A stretch of DNA of 64,000 bases, taken from the NCBI GenBank assembly GCA_950295325.1, contig OX485808.1, positions 3,042,501-3,106,500 on the forward strand, written 5' to 3'. Position numbers and translations under genes: made by a program. The notes beneath the pieces were generated by a model. It was not told where the DNA came from. It did no database searches and saw nothing but the letters and a program-made list of their open reading frames with translations. Of the stretch, positions 46,303-55,102 are shown one piece after another; positions within the stretch are counted from its first letter, which is position 1, and every line of letters starts with the position of its first letter. This stretch comes from Polytrichum commune. Taxonomy: Eukaryota; Streptophyta; Polytrichopsida; Polytrichales; Polytrichaceae.

Positions 46303-47644
46303 TCACCAAGCTTTGCATTCGGAGGTTGGATTGTTGAAATTCGTGGGCGATCGTACCAAGGAGCGCTTGAAGATTGGCGGTGTGATGTGTGATCGTGGCC
46401 GTAGTTGCTTCGAATCGGCGATCCGTGTGATTGTTGATGGTGGTGGTTAGCGTACCAAATTTTTCATCCAACTTGTCTTCAAACTCCTTCATGGTTTTGG
46501 TAAGGTGCTTTTCGGTGAGGGACGGGTTGGAGTTGGTGGCATTGCTCATGGCTTGTATTTTATCCGCTATCGCCTCACGTACGGGTGCTTGGGCTAGGCG
46601 AATCGATGTCTTGTTAGGGTCCGTGTCGTCTATGCTCCCGCGATGAGGTATGAAATCTATGCGCCGGCCGAGGATGTAGACCGATTTGTGAAGCCACTCC
46701 GTGTAGACCGCGGCGTTGAGACATTGGATATGACACCAACCCGCTTGCTTGTCGTTTTGGGTGTTGTTGCCGAAGCCAATGCCAACTATGTTGTCCGCTC
46801 CGAATGTTTGTTTGATGACCTTCGAGATAGTGGTTTGGGACTCTCGTTGTGGGAGATTATTGGCGACGAGCGTGGTGCTAATGCGTAGCTCCGATGGGTT
46901 GCCGGTGCCGCGATCACATGTGACGCTAACTTGGAGCTTCTCTTGATTGAAGATGATTCCATCTTTGAGCACGTTGTCCCTAGCCTCTTCCGTAGTGAGT
47001 GTAAGAAAAGCGTAGTTTTTATCTACCTCCGGTTTGGTAAGTCCCATAAATTCATCTTGTTTGCCTATGTAATAGCTCTCATGTACTAATGCTTCAAAGA
47101 TGGTAAATGCATGTTCATGTCGGAGGGTTTCTCCTTTGATGTGTAGACGTAGATTGCTAGCCTTGGTGACTAATTCATATCTTTTCTCTACCTTGCCTAT
47201 TAGTCTCTCTCCATCCTCCATTTCCATGACAAATGCCCTATTGTCATGTAAGAATGCTAGTCCATTTCTCTTGGGGTGTAATAAATGCACTTTTATGAAA
47301 CCCGCCCAATTCTTAGTAACGGCATTGGTTCCTATGTCAAGAGGGTTGGAGTATGTGTTACCAAGTGGGATGTCCATTTGTTGAAGCCGTTCTAAGCATG
47401 CTTTCTTCGCCTCATGTCGGCTAATGCTCTTGAAACCATGGTCGAAGCGGATGGTGATGTGGAACCCCTCGGAGAGGCCGGTGGTTGGGTCGATCTTTTC
47501 TAGTCTTGGAACTTGGGTGAAGTGGAGGTGGTGCCCCGGGACCGCATCCGGTCTCTCGCTCGGGTAGTATACTTGAGGGACGTGTGGGAATGCTCTTCGA
47601 AGGGTGCGGAATTCGAGGATCTCTCTTGAGGGGGTCCCGATCAT
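46205..47644 (-). CDS. Retroelement ORF1, C-terminal part (nucleic-acid-binding candidate)
   Basis: 479 codons. Mixed alpha/beta stretches such as FHITIRFDHGFKSISRHEAK, NYAFLTLTTEEARDNVLKDG and KLQVSVTCD look like one or two RRM-like or transposase-22-like folds. A C-terminal helical segment with DEKFGTLTTTINNHTDRRFE could trimerise. In LINEs, ORF1p is an RNA chaperone packaging the element RNA. It starts 11 nt past the stop of the preceding ORF, whose end it overlaps if the upstream open frame is counted. One frameshift probably split a single ORF1. Confidence 0.6.
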   Translation of the reverse strand: MIGTPSREILEFRTLRRAFPHVPQVYYPSERPDAVPGHHLHFTQVPRLEKIDPTTGLSEGFHITIRFDHGFKSISRHEAKKACLERLQQMDIPLGNTYSNPLDIGTNAVTKNWAGFIKVHLLHPKRNGLAFLHDNRAFVMEMEDGERLIGKVEKRYELVTKASNLRLHIKGETLRHEHAFTIFEALVHESYYIGKQDEFMGLTKPEVDKNYAFLTLTTEEARDNVLKDGIIFNQEKLQVSVTCDRGTGNPSELRISTTLVANNLPQRESQTTISKVIKQTFGADNIVGIGFGNNTQNDKQAGWCHIQCLNAAVYTEWLHKSVYILGRRIDFIPHRGSIDDTDPNKTSIRLAQAPVREAIADKIQAMSNATNSNPSLTEKHLTKTMKEFEDKLDEKFGTLTTTINNHTDRRFEATTATITHHTANLQALLGTIAHEFQQSNLRMQSLVNGLSAAAPEILQRTAPPSIPQGLYANTPPLPL

Positions 47645-47654
47645 GGCAAACTCC

Positions 47655-48566
47655 TCATTGGCCAGTGCGGGTTTCCCTTATGATCTCGGTTCCTCTATGT
47701 AATGCCATGGCCTCATGGATGGGAAAACCGAGCCACATGTGTGCCACTATGTCGATGCTTGGAATTGCTACTTTGTTGCGGGTGATTGGTTGCTTACTAG
47801 TGCCGGTCACGAATGCATGTGTGTCCATCTCACTCCTCCTTCTCTTGGCGCTTTGAGTGTCGGTGGTGTTGTCATTGTGCATGGATGTTGGAGGGGTCCT
47901 ATCGGCTAGGTTGATAGCTTCGAGTCGTGATGACGGTATGCCGGCTTGATTAGGAGTGGCCGCATACTCGTCCCTTGATGTGGAAAGTTGAAGAGAGCTC
48001 CCGCCGTGCTCGGGTGAGATGTCCACTAATTGCATGTCGATATCATAATCTTGTGAGGGAGGGGCCATCTCCTTTACGTTGGTAGGTTGGTTTGCGTGCT
48101 GCCCATTTATGGTTCTCTCTTCTTCGTCTTCATCACTGTAGCTGTCTAGTAGAGCTCTCCGTCTGGAACCGCTCCTTGTGTTTCTGCCTTCGCCGCTCTC
48201 ACTCCTCTTGCTGGAGCCGTTAGATCTCCGGGTCCCGGTCCCTAGTCTGTAGCTGCCGGTTCGTCCGGCCTCGACCCCTCCTTTGGCTCTCTCGCTGGCC
48301 CTGCCTGCTATCTCCGTCGTGGCTCCTCCTCGACCGGTGCCTTCGACGCCGGGCTGCTCCTCTTCTTCGACGTCCATCCTCCCTGTGCTCCTGCCGGCCT
48401 TGCTCTCGCTTCTCTCTGGCCTGCTGCTATGTAACTGTTGCAGACGTCGACCTGACTGTCGCTGCTGTCCCGTAAAGTTTGTGTCTGTGCCGTTCCTTAG
48501 TTTGGTTGCCGAATCTGCTCCATTACTCTCTGCTGGGGTCTTGTGGGCTTCTCTGTTGGTGGCCAT
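47655..48566 (-). CDS. Retroelement ORF1, N-terminal part: charged disordered protein
   Basis: 303 codons, rich in Arg, Ser, Gly and Glu (RSGRRLQQLHSSRPERSES, DSYSDEDEEERT), ending in SIDIVAHMWLGFPIHEAMAL. This is typical of the disordered N-terminal region of retroelement ORF1 proteins. The stop at 47655-47657 lies just before ORF1's second part in another frame. The start at 48566 (MATNREA) is the first Met in an open frame. Confidence 0.55.
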   Translation of the reverse strand: MATNREAHKTPAESNGADSATKLRNGTDTNFTGQQRQSGRRLQQLHSSRPERSESKAGRSTGRMDVEEEEQPGVEGTGRGGATTEIAGRASERAKGGVEAGRTGSYRLGTGTRRSNGSSKRSESGEGRNTRSGSRRRALLDSYSDEDEEERTINGQHANQPTNVKEMAPPSQDYDIDMQLVDISPEHGGSSLQLSTSRDEYAATPNQAGIPSSRLEAINLADRTPPTSMHNDNTTDTQSAKRRRSEMDTHAFVTGTSKQPITRNKVAIPSIDIVAHMWLGFPIHEAMALHRGTEIIRETRTGQ

Positions 48567-48782
48567 GATGGTGGGTAGAGAGGTGTGGAAGAGATGGATG
48601 GTTGAGAGTGTGGGAGGCGAGGGTATTTGAGTGAGAGAGTGTGGCCTTGTATGTAGAGTGTTGTTTTTGGATGTGTGAGTTGTCTTGTGAGATTTGCTTT
48701 GGGGGTTTCGGCGATTCTAGGTTGGTGCAGGTTGTGTGTTGTATTTTCGGCCTTGGTATGCCTTGGTGAGGTGGGTTTTTTC

Positions 48783-49790
48783 TTAGATTGGGATGTTGCA
48801 TGCTTTGTGTGTGGGGGGTTTTTTGTTGGGTGGGTGGTTTTTAGGTTTGGGGGTGGTGGGTGTGTGTAGGTGACTGCCTTTTTGTTGGATCTTGTGTGGT
48901 TTTTGGCGGATTTCTGACAGAGGGAGTGCTGGACCATCATCATGTGGCGGGGTTTGGAGCTCCGATGTGTTTTTTTTGGAGGTAAGTTTATAGATAGTTT
49001 GTTTTTTTGTTTTGTGGTGGCTTTTGGTGGGAATGAGTGTTTGGTGAGTGCAAGTGGCTTTACTTACCTTGATGTGTGTGGTTTTGTGTTGTGTGGGTGG
49101 TGGCGGCGATATGGATGGGTGTGGCATACATTCCGAGCTTGGAGGTGGTCTTGTGGTGGAGTAGTATCGACTTGATGAGTAGGGAGTTGATGGTTGTATT
49201 GGGTGTTGGGGGTAGCTTGGTGGGTAGATTGTGGGAGGTGGTATTGATGAGTTGGTATTTTGGAGCTTTGAGTGGCAACCTCTTAGTGGATAGATTGTGG
49301 GTGGTGTCTTTGGTGGGTGATAGCTTGGTGAGTTGATGATGGGGGTGAGCTTTGATGGAAGTGCATTGTGGTGTGTGCAAGCACACAAGAGGATGGTGCT
49401 TATTAGCACCCATATTATAAGTAAGGGTGAAACCCTAGTTTTGTTGATGGATGTTGGTGAAGCTCCGCTCCTACCCTCCTTCACTCCTAGATCTAGATCT
49501 GGTCTACTTGCCTCCTCGTTCTTGAGTTCAGATTCTTGATGTCGATCTGCTGGGCTTGCTTGCCGAACTGCTGGACTTGCTTGCCGAACTGTTGCTCTTT
49601 TCGGAGCTCTCTGTTTCAAGTGTACGGTATTAGGGGCGCCGCAGATTGTTCGGGCCGCAGTGTATTCATAACCTCCTTCTGTCGCCTTCGTCTCTCTTCT
49701 CTCGCTCAATGCTGTTAGGTACTGGCTGATCTGCTGCTGCTTCTGTTCGGATCTTCCTCGCAGACTTCGTTGTTCTCTTCTCTCGCTCAA
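48783..49790 (-). CDS. Retroelement 5' ORF: membrane-anchored Pro-rich protein
   Basis: 335 codons. A charged N-terminal 120 residues precede a single strong membrane segment (about 122-138, SPLLIIWVLISTILLCAC). A long Pro/Ser/Thr/His-rich tail with repeated PPTIYP- and PSYPP-like words follows. I do not recognise the family; an extra 5' ORF with a membrane anchor is unusual for a LINE. It could be an env-like or targeting product, or an artefact of the strand's extreme C/A bias. Confidence 0.4.
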   Translation of the reverse strand: MSERREQRSLRGRSEQKQQQISQYLTALSERRETKATEGGYEYTAARTICGAPNTVHLKQRAPKRATVRQASPAVRQASPADRHQESELKNEEASRPDLDLGVKEGRSGASPTSINKTRVSPLLIIWVLISTILLCACTHHNALPSKLTPIINSPSYHPPKTPPTIYPLRGCHSKLQNTNSSIPPPTIYPPSYPQHPIQPSTPYSSSRYYSTTRPPPSSECMPHPSISPPPPTQHKTTHIKVSKATCTHQTLIPTKSHHKTKKQTIYKLTSKKNTSELQTPPHDDGPALPLSEIRQKPHKIQQKGSHLHTPTTPKPKNHPPNKKPPTHKACNIPI

Positions 49791-49810
49791 TGCTGTTAGG
49801 TACTGGCTCT
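49690..49810 (-). repeat. 81-bp repeats in the retroelement 5'UTR
   Basis: CTCTTCTCTCGCTCAATGCT and the following GTTAGGTACTGGCT occur at about 49694 and again 81 bp later at about 49775. Shorter repeats (CTTGCCGAACTGTTG-like) lie at 49556-49590. LINE 5'UTRs often carry such promoter repeats. Confidence 0.75.
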
Positions 49811-49937
49811 ACGCAACTAACACTATTCGGCTAGCTAGGAACTAGTATAGTGTGTCACTATAGTGCCCATCCTCGAAAGGGGAGAGTAGTATTGTCCCAA
49901 TGTCCCCTTGTCCAGTGGGCATCGGGTCATTGGCATT

Positions 49938-49985
49938 ACGAACGGACACTTTATTCACGCCGGCCCCTTAAAAGGGACCGGAGGT
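49938..49985 (-). repeat. Right terminal inverted repeat (about 47 bp) with hairpin
   Basis: On the minus strand it begins CTCCGGTCCCTT, then TTAAGGGGCCGG (imperfect hairpin), then TGAATAAAGTGTCCGTTCGT. The single T/C difference in the last word and changes in the hairpin distinguish it from the left end. It is the 5' end of the element in sense orientation. Confidence 0.85.
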
Positions 49986-49991
49986 TCTATC

Positions 49992-50004
49992 TACATGGTT
50001 TTGG
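49992..50004. repeat. Right copy of 13-bp direct repeat (target site duplication)
   Basis: TACATGGTTTTGG, identical to 35918-35930. It is separated from the element's right terminus by seven or eight bases (TTCTATC). Confidence 0.75.
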
Positions 50005-52012
50005 TTGATTCCCTTTTCAATGCAAATGTCATGCTAGACTAATTTTGGGTCTTTGAATCCAATTCCAATGTCGATTATTTTGTAATAACCACCAACATGT
50101 ATAATATTGTTCCAAGGTATTCATTCTTGGATGAACGAGTCTCGGTACACTTGTATGCAATAATTTTCTCTCACCTTTATTTCCACGCTAAACAAATTGA
50201 AGATAATATAGTGGGTGTACATGATTCACCCACCCACGGTACTTAACATCAAAGGTGCATATTGTAGGCTATTTGGATGAAACTGGTGTGCATTTGAAAA
50301 ATCTTAACATTGGGGAAAGGAAACAAGTATGTCACAGGGGCATGACAAGCTAACTAGGGTTGTGCAATATTCATGATGATGCAAATCTTGTGGGCCACAC
50401 TACATATAGAGTTGCCCATTGGTAAGTTACACTTTACATTTGCCCACACTATTTATGATAATTGATGTATTGAGCATATTTAGTATTAATTACTTGTTGT
50501 TGAGTATATTTGTTTCAAGAAAACACATATCTTATGTATATCACATGCTAGTCACATGCCAAGGATTTGTGGCAACCCTCTAAGGTTAAAAGAAAAAAGA
50601 AAAAATGTGGGGAATCCCTTATTGCTTGGATTTTATTTTGAGCCCGCCAAATTTTTCCCAATATTATTGGCATCAAATACTCCAAATTAAGTTCAATGAG
50701 GTCGCTAAGACAAACTACACATATGCCCACACTCTTTACAACAATTGGTGTAGTTTGAATGCTTAGTGTGATTTGACTTAACAAGGTCAAAATTGCATCT
50801 ACTATAGACACTTTGTGTAGTTTTTCATATAATGCTATGTCAACAAGCTGACATAATCTAAACAAGGCACATAAGTGTTAGGCTTGTTAAATTTGAGACT
50901 CAAGGAAATGGTCTTTTGAATTTTCAAACATGAATATAGTCATAGATGACCTTTTGTCTTTTATTGTACATGTGTGAATTTCAGACTTGAATATGTGCCT
51001 ATATGTTAAATCCAATACATGTCACGGTTCATAATAGGTGCACTCACATGACATGTTGAGTATCATATCAGTCCACCCTTTAACTTGTGGATTTGAATGA
51101 CATTCTCAAGCAAACCTACATTCATCAATAAACCAATGTACCATAGTAATGCCTCTAATCATGCTGCTTAGACTAAATGTTGATTTTGAACCGAATGTGG
51201 TTGAGGAATTTTATTTATTTATTTATTTCCCTCATGCTAAGTCCCTTTGGCACGTAAGAGAGGGGTACTACACTAAATTTGTATTCAATGTCACCAACTC
51301 TATTTCGGGCAACGGATGAAGTGAAAGTAAGTTGGGATGACACTACTTGTAAAACTTATTCATAAAGAAGTGTCATTAGAAAAGTTACCACAATGACATA
51401 AAACACCATGGAACACTAATATAATATTCAATGTAGTGCATATGAATCCAATTTCACAACAACATATCCAACAAATATATGAAAACATAAGACATAAAAA
51501 CTTTGCGAATGACTGTCAAGATATAAAGCATCATCGTATGAAACAAGTGATGATTTGCACTAACTGAAGTGAGTAAGTCCAAACCCTAAAGGCCAAGGCA
51601 AACATCTTTATCCAGGTAATCACCATTGCCCGGCCATACTAGCATACACATTTACGTTATAACCTACGATATTCGACATGTGGATGGCTGAACATTTGTG
51701 TGAACATTTGTGTGAACAATTTCCTTAGATTAAATGCTAAATTGGACACAATTATGCTAGACAATTTTGGGAAGAATTTACTTCAACCCTTAAGGGTTAA
51801 CGGCTTTCAGTGCAGCTCTATGAAACATAGTGCACTATAATAGCCTCTATGAATCCTCTCCTTAAGCAGAAGTGAATACAAAAACTGTCACTCTACTGCA
51901 CATCAATCACCTAGGGTTCTCATGGTTACGGCTCTGCCCAGTGAGAGCCTCGATCTACATGCCCGAGGACGACTTCTGGGTCCTTCAAAGGACACGTGTC
52001 AGCGTGTGATTA
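50005..52012. other. Intergenic AT-rich DNA with repeat family D copy
   Basis: No gene supported. A copy of repeat family D lies at about 51250-51440 (AAAGTAAGTTGGGATGACA, CATAAAACACCAT). A TTTATTTATTTATTTC run lies near 51207. The last 130 bases are part of the duplicated tRNA unit. Confidence 0.5.
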
Positions 52013-52097
52013 GCACCGGTGGTCTAGTGGTAGAATAGTACCCTGCCAGCTCAGCAGCAGATCGGTACAGACCCGGGTTCGATTCCCGGCCGGTGCA
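52013..52097 (+). tRNA. tRNA-Gly(GCC), copy 1, with 14-nt intron
   Basis: The acceptor GCACCGG pairs with CCGGTGC, discriminator A. The body matches the standard plant tRNA-Gly(GCC) as I know it. Anticodon GCC is at 52045-52047. A 14-nt insertion GCTCAGCAGCAGAT (52049-52062) sits exactly after position 37, the canonical nuclear tRNA intron site. Without it the gene is 71 nt, the normal length. CTGC of the anticodon loop can pair with GCAG of the intron, as splicing endonuclease substrates require. A T-run (CTTTTC) follows at about 52102. Confidence 0.92.
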
Positions 52098-52357
52098 TGA
52101 ACTCTTTTCTAGGCCTGATCTGGCGAAGTTGTTATACACTTTAATTTTATTCAATCATTCCACAGCTACTTGTCTTTACTTCGTTCTGAGCTTTATGAAT
52201 CCTTTCCTTTGGAAGAATAAAAAGGGAAGATTCTTCCTCTTCGACATATCAATCACCTGGCGTTCTGATGGTTGCGGCTCTGCCGGATCAAAGCCTTAAT
52301 CTGTGGGCTTAGGGCAATGTTGGTGTCCTAGAGCTGACACGCGTCAGCTAGTGATAG

Positions 52358-52442
52358 GCACCGGTGGTCTAGTGGTAGAATAGTACCCTGCCAGCTCAGC
52401 AGCAGTTCGGTACAGACCCGGGTTCGATTCCCGGCCGGTGCA
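52358..52442 (+). tRNA. tRNA-Gly(GCC), copy 2, with 14-nt intron
   Basis: Identical to copy 1 except the intron ends in GTT rather than GAT (52394-52407, GCTCAGCAGCAGTT). Anticodon GCC at 52390-52392. A strong pol III terminator T-run follows at about 52448. Confidence 0.92.
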
Positions 52443-53875
52443 TTAACTTTTTTTCCAGGCTGGATCTGTTGAAGTTGTTATGCACTTCAATTTTGTTTGA
52501 TCATTCCATCGCTAATTTTCTTCGTTCTGAGCTTTCTGCTATCCTGATGGCATGATGCATGAGAGATTAACTTGGCCTTCCATAGCTCATGTTAGTGACA
52601 CGCACAAATCAGTTTAAAATTTCACAAAACCCAAGACATGCCACTTGCACATCCTTGTCCCTCCCCAAGGGTTGTTATCATTGCATTTCATAGCAGTCCA
52701 GGAACAGTAGAGAATGCTGCACATAAACTTCTGCCCACAGGCCGGCACCCCACATTGTCAATAAGCAGAGAGGGAAACAGAAATGAAGTCAAGGTCCAGA
52801 AGTTATAGGCTTGATATAGTTGCAATGGAATTGAATGAAAGAACCTCCAAGCATTCACTTCTGCCCCTCATGTCCAACGTAATCAGTCATCAGTAATTCC
52901 TTTCAACTGCCAGCACTTCTTATGGCTGAACACTCAAAAGTTTTACATTTATGCATAGATCTTACTCTCCAGGTAACCGTCTCATAACAGTATTCTCTAC
53001 AAGAGGTTACGATTGAAAATAGAAGTGAAGGGAAGGGAAAAGTCATCCACAAACCTGCCAGTGTTTACAAAAAGACAACCGGACCCATCACCAGCAGCTT
53101 GAAACTACTGAAACTACATGTACGTTGCTGACCCAGGTCGGTGGATTGACCAATTGAGCCCAGTTTAAACTCCTGCACCAGTCTAGAAGGCTTCAAAGTT
53201 TGACACAACTGAATTTCAGCAGATGGTTTAGAACTTTCAGGCAGACATGCACGACTCTTGAAACATTCCCAAGTACCCTGTCAAATCCAGAGATCCTTGT
53301 ACTCTGAGCCCCTGAATTTACTCCAAAAATCAAGACACTGGACTTGAGAGCCAAAGCATACTAGACATGCATGCCACCAAAAATTTGCATAGGGAGCCAG
53401 AGGGAAGTGTATTTTACAAATGTCCATGTAAACATACATAATTAAATCTGGAACATGTGACGAGCACCACTATGTCTAACAGCCCTGCATGCTAAGGTGC
53501 CATGAAGACATGGCCATCACTTTGCGGCAAGTTCACCCCATCTCCTCTCATACTTGCTGCCGGATAGATAAGCATGGTCGAACCAATGAAGCTCAAAGAG
53601 AGCACGGGACGAGGTGTGCACCCTGGCTTTCTAAGTATTATACAGTTGTTTAACTGAGTCTGAATAGAATGGGACACAGGCTACCACAAGGCCGCCTCAT
53701 ATCCCCTGACCATCAGAACAGACTCTTTCTCGTCAGTGTACTCCATGGATGCACGAGGCAGGGCAGAGCACTACCATCATCAAGACAGAATGTGGACTCT
53801 TGTACCTTCACTCTCCCTGTAGAAGAGGGTGCCAGGAGGGTAAGCAATAGAGAAAAAATTCCTGAGTTCAGGAAT
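52443..53875. other. Gene-free stretch; probably includes the kinase 3'UTR
   Basis: No coding region supported. Sequence nearest the kinase stop codon is more balanced in composition and may be transcribed as its 3'UTR. No repeat family was recognised. Confidence 0.4.
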
Positions 53876-55102
53876 TCAGCAGAATCCAAAAAATGAACAC
53901 TGTCCAAAACACTGGAACACACTTCGCGGCTTATCAGCTGCGAGAGGAGATTCATTTCCAGTGGGTGTATCTCCCTTGTTGAAGGAATTTTTCTTCTCCT
54001 TCTCCATGCTGTCTGTCTTGCTAGCCACAATGGGCTCTGGGGGCGTCTTCTCAAAGGACCTCTTCTCAGGGTCTAAATTCTTCTTTTCAGGATCAGGAAG
54101 TGTGCACAAGAAGGCGTTGAGCATTCTCACCACCTGTGCAAAATTTGGCCTTACATCCGGATCCTCTGCCCAGCAGGACTGCAGGATGAACACAAGGTCT
54201 TCATGAAGGTTATTTGAAATATTAGGCCTTGTGTTCTTGAAAGCTGCAGCATAGGCGGCCTGCAGGTTGGACATGCCTTCAAATGGCATTCGGTTTGTAA
54301 GAAGCTCCCACAACACAATAGCAAAACTGTACACGTCCACTTTGTGGTTATAGTGCTTCTTCTCACCATTCCGGAGAGTAACAGTGCTGTAAAGCTCAGG
54401 TGCCATCCACCTGTAGGTTCCTGTCTCCGCAGTCATCATCTCTGTCAGGGTCTCCTCTCTCGCAAGGCCAAAATCCACCAGCTTCACAGTCTTGTGATCA
54501 GCTGTGAGGAGGAGGTTGTCAGGCTTCAAGTCCCGATGGATAATCCCATTGCCATGTAGGCAATCCATGGCCTGGGCAATGTCAAGCGCAAAATGCACCG
54601 AGGCTCTTAGATCCAGCAGCTTTGGCCGCAAGCTCTGCATGTACTTCTTCAACGACCTTCCCTCCATGAGCTCTGTGACAATCACCATGACCGGCTCCTT
54701 GCAAGCACCCACAAACTTCACTAAGTTTTTATGCTGCACTCTGGCCAGCATCGCAACCTCTCTTGCAAAACCCAATTCCAGCTTCCCATGATCCTCAGGG
54801 GTCTCTGCCGGCTGCAATATCTTCACAGCCACTCTCTGTTCCAAGTACTTCCCCTCATACACCTTCCCATGAGCACCCTCGCCAATCTTTGGCCCCACAA
54901 ACAACAGCTTCGGGTCAATCACATACCTCTCCTCCAACACAAATTTTCCATCCCCATTATCGCTACCTCCTGAGACACCTCTCGACAAACCCTTGTTACC
55001 TCCACCAGGTGAGGTCTCCGGTATCACCCTTGCTGCCTGGAACATGGCGTCTCGTCTCACATTGTACCGGTCATCTTCATACCCCATTGCTCTCACCACC
55101 AC
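53876..55102 (-). CDS. Raf-like protein kinase (group C, ATN1-like)
   Basis: 408 codons without an intron. The kinase domain spans about residues 66-333: GEGAHGKVYEG (glycine loop), VAVKIL (K94), HRDLKPDN (189-196), DFG (210-212) and MAPELY (APE-type, 234-236). ETGTYRWMAPELYSTVTLRN, KKHYNHKVDVYSFAIVLWEL and MSNLQAAYAAAFKN match plant Raf-like group C7 kinases (ATN1/At5g50180 type). A charged Lys/Glu/Pro tail ends in CFGQCSFFGFC, whose cysteines could be S-acylated to hold the kinase at membranes (inference). Close plant relatives usually have several introns, so the single exon suggests intron loss or an old retrocopy that kept its frame. Met6 is an alternative start. Confidence 0.9.
   Translation of the reverse strand: MVVRAMGYEDDRYNVRRDAMFQAARVIPETSPGGGNKGLSRGVSGGSDNGDGKFVLEERYVIDPKLLFVGPKIGEGAHGKVYEGKYLEQRVAVKILQPAETPEDHGKLELGFAREVAMLARVQHKNLVKFVGACKEPVMVIVTELMEGRSLKKYMQSLRPKLLDLRASVHFALDIAQAMDCLHGNGIIHRDLKPDNLLLTADHKTVKLVDFGLAREETLTEMMTAETGTYRWMAPELYSTVTLRNGEKKHYNHKVDVYSFAIVLWELLTNRMPFEGMSNLQAAYAAAFKNTRPNISNNLHEDLVFILQSCWAEDPDVRPNFAQVVRMLNAFLCTLPDPEKKNLDPEKRSFEKTPPEPIVASKTDSMEKEKKNSFNKGDTPTGNESPLAADKPRSVFQCFGQCSFFGFC

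Larger units (their letters stand above)
36165..49985 (-). mobile_element. Giant LINE-like retroelement with terminal inverted repeats and two endonucleases
   Basis: About 13.8 kb (12.8 kb without the nested solo LTR), sense on the minus strand. Order from 5' (49985) to 3' (36165): terminal repeat, 81-bp 5'UTR repeats, Pro-rich membrane ORF, two-part ORF1, ORF with three 2A-like modules, APE endonuclease, reverse transcriptase, RNase H, zinc segments, restriction-like endonuclease (RLE), terminal repeat. APE plus RLE in one LINE is, to my knowledge, the hallmark of the Dualen/RandI group described in Chlamydomonas; assignment needs an RT tree. LINEs do not normally end in terminal inverted repeats. 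This copy is inactive: frameshifts, stops and a solo LTR split ORF2. Confidence 0.85.
51880..52445 (+). repeat. Tandem duplication of a tRNA-containing unit (about 345 bp)
   Basis: The two tRNA-Gly genes start 345 bp apart and share diverged upstream flanks: ATCAATCACCT.G.GTTCT, ATGGTT.CGGCTCTGCC and ACACG.GTCAGC. The flanks differ more than the tRNA bodies, so the genes are under selection or gene conversion. Confidence 0.8.

Noticed and set aside
47655-47690. GGGAAAC heptamer near the ORF1 split, suggesting programmed -1 frameshifting.
   Set aside because: The needed shift is +1 (or -2), and the heptamer is not in the zero frame required. A decay frameshift is simpler.
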